Shown here: positions 54,112 through 64,000 of the stretch, one piece after another
Layout of the letters: each line of letters begins with the position of its first letter
Position numbering within the stretch: position 1 is the first letter of the stretch
Source of the DNA: Scenedesmus sp. ARA3
Lineage: Eukaryota; Chlorophyta; Chlorophyceae; Sphaeropleales; Scenedesmaceae
Assembly: GCA_004335835.1 (NCBI GenBank)
Contig: RWJK01001977.1
Span: forward strand, 62,001 to 126,000
DNA: 64,000 nucleotides
Direction: 5' to 3'
The notes under the pieces: generated by a model
Database searches by the model: none
The model's input: only the letters and a program-made list of their open reading frames with translations
What the model was told of the DNA's origin: nothing
Made by a program: the position numbers and the translations under genes

Positions 54112-56294
54112 CTACTCTGCCTTGAGTGCTGCACCATTCGTGCCTGCTGCTGCTGCTGCTGCTGCCACCTTTGCCGGCTTACTGCTTTCCTCCTCTTCAT
54201 CTCCCGCCGGACCTCCCATCGCAATCTTCACGATCTTCACAAACCAGAACAGCTGCAGGCTGTAGATGAACAGCAGCAGCCCGTTTGTAATGTAATAGCT
54301 AAGCAGCGGCATCGCGCGCCCGTCCAGCAAGCCAGGCTTAATCAGCGCCAGCGGCGGCGCCAGCACTCGGCACAGCAGGAATGACAGCGCAAAGGACTTG
54401 AAGGCTGCATCTTTGAGGCTTGCGAGGCCCGGAAAGGCTGCTTCCGCATAGTTGAGGGCCTTGGCGCTGTGCAGCAGCGTGTTGCTGGTGTCTAGCAGGG
54501 CTGTGGCCATCAGGCCGTAGCGCCCGAGGCTGTAGAAGTAGCCGTAGAGCTGCAGGAAAAAGGACAGGAACGTTGCAGAAGGTTGTACATAATGCGTTTC
54601 ATATGTATGATACGCACACGATAGCAGGTCGGCATGAAGACGAATGCATGTACTGATATGGAGGGATGATATGCGTGCGCATGGTTGTGGCTGGCAGTTG
54701 CTGCGCTAATATGCTTAGATCCTTGGACATGACGGTCAACAGTGGACATGCAATGCATGGCTGTTGCTGGGCATGGCTGTTTTGCAGCTACGCCTGTTGT
54801 TAGTGTCACAACGCACTGCCCGCAGCTGTGCTGGCCGCATCTCTTGCTGCCGCCGCTGGTTCTGCCAGCAGTGCATGTGTCAGATCTGATCAGCACACTC
54901 ACCATCATCCACATGGTGATGATGTGGTGCACCACCATCTCAGTGCTGCAGCAGCAGGCAGCAGTGACAGCAGGCGCGGCAGCATACGCATCAGCACAAA
55001 GCACATGCAAGCGCAGGCACAGGCTCAGCTACCCATAATGCATGACCCGTCGCAAGTATACACTGGACAGCTTCGTGCATTGCAAGTTTGGCTTCCACCA
55101 TCCATTGTGCTGCCGACCTTGCCTGTACGCCCCAACATACCTCTGTGATTAGACAGTTATCAACCACCATCGCATGCAGCACCCACCACCCAGCCCCACC
55201 CGCCTCACCTCAGCACGCAGCCCACATGTGTGTATCCAAGACTTCCTGCTGCTGCTCATCACCAACGTAAAACCACAACTGCATGCAGCGCCGCTTGCAG
55301 ATCAACACTCGCCAGCCCCACCCGCCGCCTCACCTGAGCATGCAGCCCACATGTCACTGCGTCTACAAAACTCCCGCTGCTGCACACCACTGCTAAAAAG
55401 CGCCAATGCATGCAGCACCCACCACCATCCACCCCAACCCGCAGCCTCACCTGAGCACGCAGCCCACGCGCAGCGCAGTGCAGATCATCTCATACAGGTA
55501 GAAGCCAAACACAGTCAGCCACACGAGCTTGAACTGCCGGCTGACAGATATGGCTGGCCAGCCCGCCAGGCAGCTGTGTGTGCTGAAGGGTGTGCAGCCG
55601 CCGTTATCTGTCATTGTTACATGCCAGGCCCAGCTGGTCATCAGCAGGGAGGAGGCTGCAATGAAGCTGTTGTTGAAGCAGTTGTATGCCTAAAGCGTGA
55701 GGTGTGCAGCAGCAGCAGCAGCAGAGTAGGGATGAGCGCAGCGACTGAGTATGGGTGAGCAGGCCGCCACAGCGTCACAGCCTCACACAGAGCCTTATGT
55801 TTGCATGTGCTGGTCACGCGCACTTGCAGGACAGCTGATGCAGCGGCACCAGCAAGTTCCTGGCGTAGCATTGCTTTGATTTGAAAGCATGTGGTCTTGT
55901 TCTTAAGTGACACAGCAATACGAGAAGTACTACACATCCCAACAACCTGGTGCACCTGGCAGCTTGAGATGGGGAGATGTGTGTCGGCAATCCGTGCGTG
56001 TCGACAAGATCAGCAACTAACATGCACCACAGCATTCAGAAATCCCACACAAAGGAGCCATTTGGCAAGTTGGGGGCTCACCCGCTTCCGAATCTTTGAG
56101 GGGTTGCTGTCTTCGCCCTGCAGGCGAGCCTTGAATGCGGAGTTGAGGGCTGGCAGCAGCAGCCTCTCACTGGCCAGGCGCACTGCCAGCACGCCCAGAG
56201 CAACGTATAGAGCAAACAGCATGTCCACAGGCTGGCCCTCCAGCGGTGGCATCAGCTGCTGCAGCTGCTGAGGCAGCGAAACTAGCAAGTCCAT
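54112..56294 (-). CDS. TLC-domain membrane protein, LAG1/ceramide-synthase-like
   Basis: Four exons join in frame: 56294-56082, 55689-55451, 54945-54903 and 54549-54112, giving 310 residues, the usual size for LAG1 proteins. Hydrophobic segments are spread through the chain (DMLFALYVALGVLAVRLA, WLTVFGFYLYEMI, LLSYYITNGLLLFIYSLQLF). SNPSKIRKR resembles the pre-TLC basic motif. The third exon carries the His-His pair (STEMVVHHIITMWMM). The next motif, normally LHDxSDxxLExAK, reads LLDTSNTLLHSAK: His became Leu and the second Asp became Asn. Ceramide synthases in the ER acylate sphingoid bases and need these residues, so activity is uncertain. The C-terminus is Lys/Glu/Ala-rich and cytosolic-looking. 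Intron 2 contains two extra copies of the exon-2 donor region. Confidence 0.72.
55172..55480 (-). repeat. three copies of the TLC exon-2 end and donor
   Basis: The sequence cctcacctgagcacgcagcc, which is the complement of the exon-2 end plus its GTGAGG donor, occurs at 55445 (genuine), 55328 and 55203. Spacings are 117 and 125 bp, with shared flanking ccaccacccagccccaccc-like sequence. The two extra copies lie downstream in the intron. Confidence 0.85.
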
Positions 56295-59200
56295 AGCTGC
56301 TGCTTGCTGCTGATGGTCCTGCAAGTTGCTGCTGCTGGTCCTGCTGATGCGGCTCGCACTTGGTGAAAGATTACGGCTTAAACAAGCTCAATTGTACGCC
56401 CTGCATTGAAAGTTGACGAGGCGCATGGGGCAGGACGGTGAATATCCTGCAGTTGGAACGCTGTGCTGAGGTGTGCAGTAGCTCTGGGTGTAACGCCCAC
56501 CTGTCGCTGTGAACAACTAAGTTCAATTCAAGCAAAACAAGGGGAGCTGAACTTTCGACAGCAAGATCAAATGAGCTCACTCCGCGACAACAGAACGTGC
56601 TACTCATACGCTGTTATTGTAATGCGAAGCGCTCACGAGCAACTGCCAATTCCAACTGAATTTGCTGCAGTTGTGAATTGCCTCGAGCGTCATTCCCGCA
56701 CTCTCGTCTGTATTGATGTGGCACCTTGTACCCTAGGGCTATCTGGCTGTAGCAGTCCTTGGCCAGTATCAACGTGCCAACCGCTGCTTTGCTGTTGCGA
56801 ACGGTTTGTTCGGGTCGATTAGCATGTATGTGTATTGTAGCTGACAGTAGCTGCGCTTGCTGGTTGGAAGCATGTTCAGCAGTTAGTGCTCGACCAATCA
56901 GACTCAGGCGCCAAGTCAGCATCATGGTATCCCTTGCACAGGACGAATGCATGAACTTTCCGCAGCAAATGCTGTGCCATACATTACAGTGACTGGTTCA
57001 CCAACCTTAGCTGTCAGCAAAGACCAAAACAAGCAAACCGAACGTCAATGGACGGCGTCCATTGGATGCCATGTCAGGCCGCCTGACATGATGGCATCCT
57101 GCACCTGTTCATGGCATGCACGGTCTTGATACTGCAGAAGAGTATGCTGCAAAACCCCCTTAGAAACCAAAAAAAATCACACTGCCTGTGACAAGCTCAC
57201 GCTCTCTGGTCCTGATAAATGCACATGCATGGGACACAACCGCCTCATTTGACACAGGCCACCAGAGAAGACGAAACATGCACACACGGATGTGAATCTC
57301 GGTCGTGCAGCATGTGGTATCCTTACAGTCTAGTTCCTACAGGGGTTCAGTAACATGCTGTGTGCACAGCACATTGCCATTTGGCAGCTAGATACAGCAT
57401 GACCAACCTAGACAGCCACGGTGATGCTTCCCATCATAGTACGGAATTCATCGACACGACATTGCAATGACATCACAGATTGCATGCATGGCTAATGGCA
57501 AGCAGAACAGGATATAAATAGCCTCGTCCAATGCGTGCACCGGCAGACGTGCCCAAAATCAGCAGCCGGTGGCTAGCAAGTGTGGTGGTTGGCTGGCAAG
57601 CGACCACACTATCGACAGCACTACTCCAGCTGCGACACTGCTGTCTGCTGCAGGAACAGTCAGGTGCATGGATGATGCAGCTGCATGGTAGTCACCAGGG
57701 ACACAGTGGGTCACCAGTAACAGCTAGATGGAAAGCACAGTACACAAGCTGCTGGAAGGCAGGCAACAGCGGTTCAACCAGCAGACCGGCCGCCCAATTC
57801 ACGCACAATCAAAGTGAGCTGCCCTGCACTGCATGCTTGCTGACTAGCATATCAGGGAGAGCACCATGCCCAAAGCTGAGGGTTATCAGGTAACCTAAGT
57901 GACAAACTGCTCTCCAAAAACACAAGTGGTGCTTGCCAGATTGATTGAGACTGACGGGTTTGGCCGCAGTACACGGGCGCCCCACGACGGGCAGCAATAT
58001 AATCAGCGCACCAGCATACATACGTTGGTTCAGCCGGCAAAAGCCACAGACACATCAGGTCAGGTGCTACCTATCACAGTGCAGCACTCACGCCCCTTGC
58101 AGTGCGCACAGTGCCAGTGGCAGAGCAACACACTCCTTGGGGCTAACCTGCTAGAAGCATGCGATACGACGCCTGGCGTAGCTTAAACTGAAACTCACAT
58201 CTGCATCACGCCTGCAATGGCCATGCCCTGTTTGGCACTCGAGCATGCGCCACCTCAACTGAAAACGAATGCCAGCAGGTACCTGCACCGGTGCAGTATC
58301 ACCTGTGTGCCTTTATGACAGCAGCTGCTGTGCCTCATGACCGACATCACGCTCAGTCCAACGCATTGTCAGCATAGACAGGCCACATCGGGCCATTTGA
58401 GCACCACTGACTGCCCTGACCCCCTGTCGCTGAGCGAGCCATGTGCACCAGCTACCTCCTGCCTAGTTAAAAAAAACTGTTGCCGGCGCGCATGCTTCTG
58501 CCACAGCAGCTGCAGGCACATGGTGAGGGGCTATGCAAACACGCAACCTGAGCCCAAACACTGCCGCAAATGGCAAAATAACATCAATAGTGACATACAA
58601 TTTTATGCAGCAGTGTGCAGTGTAACTTGTGCCGGTGCTAAGCATTGCCTGCCTGTGCCATGCTCGGCAGCTGCCACAAGAACACAGTCAAACACCCACA
58701 CAACAGTAGTCAGCAGCATGCACCATCAGCATGCATGCCATTGCGAGTGCTGTGCAAGTGCAGCTGCAGGAGCACATCAAGTGCTGACACATCGAGATGA
58801 AGATGAAAGTACGCACTGGCGGCCGGTCAGAGGCCACTCTTTGCAAAGCGTGCCCGATCCACATCACAACAGCCTAGACGCACGGAGAGCATCAAGTACT
58901 TTGTGCAAGCTACCCAACTGCCTGAAGCAAACATATGAATGAGGCAAACATTTGAACGAGGCAATACACAAGGGGGCAGAACACAGCAAGGACGAGAGCT
59001 CAACATGTTCCCTGCTACCTGCTCTTTACGACCGCGTAGCAGAGGATGTCGCTGCTGTTGTTGCCGTTCAACACCTGTTATGGATGCTTGGCGGAAAAAA
59101 AAAAACCAAAGTCCTGGCCAAGCGCAACATGTGCATAGCCCAAAACTGCAGTGCTGGCAGTAACACGGTACAAGGTCACATGCCTACCGTCACACACTGC

Positions 59201-59725
59201 AGTGTGCTGTCCTGTCCTGATGCTGCCGTAACCGCCTGTTGGTGCAAGGTCCACAACTCTGTCGTCATGGACAAACCTTCTGTCAAACACCTTCTGTAGC
59301 ACCTTCAAACACCCCAAAACATGCTGTGCATGAACAGCATCAAGTGCTGCCAGGCCCTACACACTGGATTGCTGCAAAGCCTACAGCCTTCCAATATCTT
59401 TATAACACAAGAAGATGCACTGTAAGCCATTGTGTCACGTCAAGACGGCCCCATCATATGATGAGTCATCTGTCATCAGTCCTGATGCAACGCGTCACAA
59501 GTGCTTGTGTGCACAAAAGGGACGACCCACACACCTAGCCCTACCAGCACAGCAACACACAATGTACAGCAGGGTACCGGCCAGCAGCACTGAACCCCGC
59601 CAGTCAAGCACCTCGAGACCGAATGTGCTTTCTACCCTGCTGCATTGCTGACCGATCGTCACGATAGCCACTACACAAACAATGCCCAGCCAGCACCCGA
59701 GCTAAACCACGCAGCGTCGCTTGTG
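56295..59725. other. 3.4 kb without a recognisable gene
   Basis: Contains a TATA-like ggatataaatag at 57510-57521, and a near-palindrome around 57057-57090 (cattggatgccatgtcagg, then cctgacatgatggcatcctg). No ORF shows a family motif. The right end should be the PP2C 3' UTR. Confidence 0.4.
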
Positions 59726-61266
59726 TCACGCCTTGACCTTCAGAGCCAGCCGACTAGCCGCCGCAGCAGCAGCAGCAACCAAGCGCTGCTGCACTGCAAC
59801 TCTCACAGCTGCCCCAGTGCCATCCTGACCCCGCTGCAGCTTGGCTGGTGCAGACAAGCTTGCTACATTGCCCATCCCTGGGCTCTCAGTAGTCACCATG
59901 CGCCGCTTCTGGCCCACACAGCTGACATCACCAGCAGCAGCAGCAGCAGCGGCGGCAGCGGCTGCAAGTGCCGGCAGGCCACATACGCCAGTGGCAGTGC
60001 TGCCGCTGCTGGTGCTGCTGCTGCCGCCCGGTTGCATATTGGCCCAGTCGCGCCACACCTGTGTAAGCGATGCGCGCTGCATGCTCAGGAGAGGGCTGGC
60101 AAGGCAGTTGTCCAAGTCGCAGTGCAGCGGCTGCAAAGCAGCAGAGACTACAAAGGGAGACAGGGAGGTGGAAACGCTCCTGGCTCTCAAGCCAGCCTTG
60201 CTCAAGCCTGCAGCTGCAGACTGCTGGCACACGGCAGCCGCATCCACAGCTGCTTGCTGCTTCTGTTGATGTGCTAGCGGAGCAGGAGCACTCCTGCTGT
60301 GCTGCAGAAGTTGCGCCTTGCTGACTGCTGCTGCAGCTGCTGCTGCTCCTGCCTCCACATGTCTGCCAGCTGCAGCGGAAGCAGCAGCAAAGGGGCTGTT
60401 TGATGCTTCATCCCCACTATGCGGCTTGCTTGCTGACTTGTGAGGCACCCCTGCTGCAGGTGTTGGTGCTGCAGCTGACGAAGCAACAGCTGCGTCTGCT
60501 GCTGCTGCGCGGATGATTGCTTTCAAGCGCTCTGCTGCAGCTGCATTCAGCACAGCCACTGTGTCAGCGCTGCTGCGCTTGCTGCTGACGCACACTTTGG
60601 CCACGCTTGCTGCAGCTCTTGTAGTGTCCACAGCATCTGTGCTGGCAGATGAGTCGTCATCGCTCGCGCACGCGACTGCTGGTGCTGGTGCTGCTGCTGC
60701 AGCGGGCTGCTCTGCAACTGCCAGCTCGCCGCTGCTGCTGCACCGCGGCGTGCTGTTGCTGTTGCTGCTGCTCCTGCAGCTGCTGCCAGCTTGTAAGTCC
60801 ATGGCCAGCACAGTGATATTGTCGCTGCTGCCGCGTGCCAGGGCCACTTTTGTCAGCAGCTTTGGCAGCACTGCAGCGACCTGCTGCCTGCTCATGCCTG
60901 CTGCAGTGAGCTCCCTCAGTGCATGGCTGACTAGGTCGGCAGCGTCCTGCAGGCACAACAGTTCCAGCAGCTAGTAAGTTTAACGGCTCCAGCGACCGGC
61001 TGCATAGAGCACACTCCACAGAAGCTGATCAAGCCCTACCGCTACAGTGAAAGCCCCATGCATGCATGCTCATGGTCAGTGCAGCAGCTGCATGAAATCC
61101 ATCATGTACAGGATGCTAAGGAGCAACTGTTGAGGTTCTGCAGTTGCTGTTCACGTGCCCTACCTGGTTGCTCAGCACCGCCCACAGCCCGTCACTGGCC
61201 AGCAGCAGGAACTCGTCCCCTGGCTGCCTTGCGTAGTGCGCCACGTCAGGGTCAGCAATCACGCCT

Positions 61267-61306
<40 letters not shown>

Positions 61307-62866
61307 GTTAGCGTTGCTACATGTCAGCGCACAAGACACATGTTGTAACTGCTGGATCCACCATGTGTTCTGCTGCGCTATACGTTGTGCTGGGTTCACC
61401 GTGTGTGAGCATTGCACATATGTGGGGGCACATGTCACCGCAGCCGCCTCACCGTATGGCCGCAGCGCATGGTCCCCAATGGCTCTGCTCATGGCCAGAG
61501 CGCCCATGACGCGGCAGCCGTTGTGGTAGAACACCTGCCCTCCAGCTGCACGGATGCGAGCCTTGTTGCATTGAAGTGTGACCAAAGCAGCAGCAGCAGC
61601 GGCAGCAGCAGGAAGAGTGGAAAGGGTGACCTGCAGGCAGCTTCCCGGCAGCTTCCCGGCCCACTGATGACGCATGCATCTGCTGTTGCCGCGTACACAG
61701 CATGCATGCGTGCATGATGCACCGATGTGTCATTGCAATGACTTATGTATGCATTGCTGATTGTGGGACTTGTGCTGGCCTGCCCAACAAGAAAGTGCAC
61801 TGCGCGCACCTGCTCATCTGCCCGGGTGGGAGTGTGGTCCTCCACTGGCTGTATGGCTGCTGCTTTGTTAATGATCACCGCCCTGCTGTCACCTGCAGCA
61901 GTTAGATACAATACATGGGGGTGAGTATGGTCATATGGGACTGAGTACAATGACAGCTGCTGAGAGCTAGTTTTACCGCCCAGTGTAGGGGTTGCAGCAT
62001 GGACGCAGGCAGCAAAAGGTCATGCCACAACACGCAACACCAGCCAGAATCTGCTGCTAAGCATTGCAAGATGCTTATATAGTATTTGAGAAATGTTTGG
62101 CATGTCGAAATGTGGCTGGCTGTGCATGCATGGCGCAATAGCATCTGACATCTGCAAAACTGCCATTGGTCCCCACTGAAGCCAACACTCAGCGGCTTCA
62201 CTCATTGCACACTGCCTAAACTGGCCTGATTTTGCATTGGAAAGCTGCAATAAACTCACCACAGCTGCTGATGTGGATGCTGCTGTTGGTTACCAGGGCC
62301 ACAAGCGCTGTGGATCCCCTCAGGCTAGCTGCCTTCTTGGCATACAGCTCTTGGTCCAGGTCAGTGAAGGCAGCTGACAGAGCAGCTGCCACACTGTTTC
62401 TGCTCACGCTGCTGCCCGATAACCTGCCACATATGCGGTCTGGGATGTTCCTGGCGATGTACTTGGCGACAGAGTCGCCACCATGCCCATCGAAGCAACC
62501 CCCGACGATGACCTGCTGCTGCTGGGGGGGCTGGCCTGAAGCTGCCGAGGCTTGTACGCGTATCGTCACTGTACCATGACAATAAGCGTCTTCCATCTTT
62601 GGTCGCCTGCCTCTAATAGCTTCTACATGCCAGGCGGGTGAGCTCATAAGCCGCTCCTGGAAACTTGCCTTGATATCTGGCACTGTAGCAGCTGCGCTGA
62701 TTGAGTCGCTACTAGATGCCTCCGAGGCACTCATGCTGCTAGGAGTGGTATCGGATGCGCTGCCACCAGCTGCCATGGAAGCAGGAACGGACGGTGCCCA
62801 ATTAATACGAGCTCCCACTGACACAGCACAGTTGCAAAAGAAAGAAAAATGGCTTGAACTATGCAA
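59726..62866 (-). CDS. PP2C (PPM) family protein serine/threonine phosphatase with long C-terminal extension
   Basis: Metal-dependent phosphatase reversing Ser/Thr phosphorylation. Exons: 62866-62260, 61893-61811, about 61563-61452, 61265-61165 and 60955-59726. Motifs in order: IRGRRPKMEDAYC (Arg and metal-site Glu/Asp), GGCFDGHGGDSVAKYIA, RGSTALVALV, ISSCG|DSRAVI (split by an intron), VEDHTPTRADE, GALAMSRAIGDH, IADPDV, FLLLASDGLWAVLSNQ and LARGSSDNITVLAMDL. The metal-binding Asp residues are present; the second Asp of the usual DGLWD motif is Ala. After the catalytic domain (about 340 residues) comes a low-complexity Ala/Ser/Gln tail of over 300 residues with no known domain, ending RLALKVKA. 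Start at 62866 or at MAAGGSASD, about 30 codons later; the first option has a hydrophobic leader of doubtful meaning. Substrates unknown. Confidence 0.85.
61266..61304. repeat. CAG repeat in PP2C intron
   Basis: Thirteen CAG units directly beside the acceptor of the exon ending at 61265, where they act as part of the CTG-rich polypyrimidine-like tract on the minus strand. Confidence 0.85.
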
Positions 62867-64000
62867 CTATGTTGTATATCGGTTGGCTTAGCTCTGACAG
62901 AACATGTGCAAGCTGGCTTCTGCTTGGTTCTCACTCAGAGGAGCTTTTGAGTGTGCTGCGAGTACTTGGAAGGATAATCAAAAGACCAAATGTTACAAAC
63001 GGACCTGCATAATCGGTATGCAAATGTCAGCGATATCAGTGGCAGGCGAAGGTGTGGGGTGTGATGGCACGTACTGCGGAAGTTTGTCTGAACACACATC
63101 AATTGCCAGGTAGAATACACACTCTTTGCATCCGAAGGAACTTGCAAGCAACGAACAGCATTACAGCGCAGCTGCCTGTGGAGCTCGAGTTTATACCCAC
63201 CAGCTTCCTGTCTGAGCTGGAGACCTACACCATGGGACAGGTCGAACGGCTGGGAAGCGCCTAAACCACTGCTGGGCACCTCGTTTTCTCAAACTGGCCC
63301 TGCAATGTGGAAGTGCTGCTTCCAAAACACGGTCAGAGCTGCAAGCAGGAAAAGGGTGATGTGCAGTGCACACACCTGCATGAAGCTGATCAGCTTGTCC
63401 GCCTTGCAGGTTGCATTAAGTAAAACACGATATAAAAATCTTCTAAGAGTCATGTGTGCATTAGTTTGGAGCTGGGCTTAAGCCTCCGCACCAACGGCGC
63501 TGCCCCACCTTCCGGGCGCCTGCTGACGGGCTTTGACCCCGCCATGTCAAAATCCACATCAGCACGGGCATACAACTAACGATAACCCCACATTTTCGAT
63601 CTGAAATCATTTCGCAAGTGTTGCGTACCCGTTGCAACGACGGCAAAGCAGTTGCTGCTGATCCACAGCACAACTCATGATGACTTGATTTGGGTCCGAC
63701 TCGCCAGCATACATCTGCCCTGGGAGCATATCTTACCACTGCCGCAAATTCAAACCTGCGTTGATTGTAGTTACCAGGGGTTCGCAGGGGCCGCCCATGC
63801 ACAAGTATGACGTCCCTGAGACAATAGTTGTGTTCTTGAGCACGACTGCTTTGACTGCCGCAGTTGTGACAACCATGCAATGGATGCGTCGGGCACACTC
63901 CCCCAAGAATGTCAGTACTAAGTCAGATCAACAGCCGCGCATGCCTCGTGCATCGCTGGTTGGGATAGCCCAACAGCACATGAGTCTAGTGCAGCATAGT
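62867..64000. other. gene-free end of window
   Basis: PP2C promoter side, then about 1 kb with no recognised gene. ORFs at 63052-63264 (+) and 63461-63898 (-) carry no family motif. Confidence 0.4.

Noticed and set aside
57510..57893. TATA-like ggatataaatag followed by a 120-residue frame
   Set aside because: The ATG lies about 10-20 bp after the TATA, too close for a normal transcription start, and the protein shows no motif.
63461..63898. 145-residue minus-strand frame near the right edge
   Set aside because: No recognisable motif and Cys/Arg-rich composition typical of shadow frames here.

Overview
This window looks like nuclear DNA of a green alga (Chlorophyta, most likely Chlorophyceae). 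The protein-coding genes carry many short spliceosomal introns with GT-AG ends. CAG/CTG runs are everywhere, giving poly-Gln, poly-Ala and poly-Ser tracts, and two genes have a TGTAA poly(A) signal shortly after the stop. Gene content includes a plastid chaperonin 60 beta subunit, an OEP64/Toc64-type plastid import receptor and a mitochondrial bL21 protein. The species cannot be fixed from the sequence; composition would suit a Scenedesmus/Tetradesmus-like alga, but that is a guess. There are two runs of N, one inside a CAG repeat and one beside a poly-G run.

Layout: 0.5-1.5 kb, an intronless orphan ORF (-). 3.2-9.0 kb, OEP64/Toc64-like amidase-TPR protein (-). 11.1-16.5 kb, RBM39/CAPER-type splicing factor (-). 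18.6-19.9 kb, a minisatellite with a period of about 140 bp, inside about 6 kb without a recognisable gene. 22.4-28.5 kb, DDX52/Rok1 DEAD-box helicase (+). 29.6-31.5 kb, endonuclease/exonuclease/phosphatase-fold protein (+). 32.5-37.0 and 37.5-40.8 kb, a tandem pair of leucine-rich-repeat paralogues (-). 42.0-46.5 kb, plastid CPN60 beta (-). 49.6-50.0 kb, small unknown ORF (+). 51.0-52.0 kb, mitochondrial bL21 (+). 54.1-56.3 kb, TLC-domain (LAG1/ceramide-synthase-like) membrane protein (-). 59.7-62.9 kb, PP2C phosphatase (-). The genes are mostly unrelated housekeeping functions and do not form a pathway cluster.

The most striking structure is not a gene. Five of the intron-rich genes (OEP64, RBM39, DDX52, CPN60, TLC) contain local tandem duplications of about 70-290 bp that span exon-intron junctions. 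The extra copies lie in introns, or in the 3' UTR for OEP64, and keep a piece of exon with its splice donor or acceptor. This produces decoy splice sites and ghost exons at more than ten places. It may be a real mutational habit of this genome, raw material for alternative splicing or intron change, or partly an assembly artefact; long reads and RNA-seq would decide.

All identifications rest on reading translated motifs by eye, without database searches. Exon borders are my own splice-site readings and can be off by a few bases; spans for eukaryotic genes run from start codon to stop codon and include introns.
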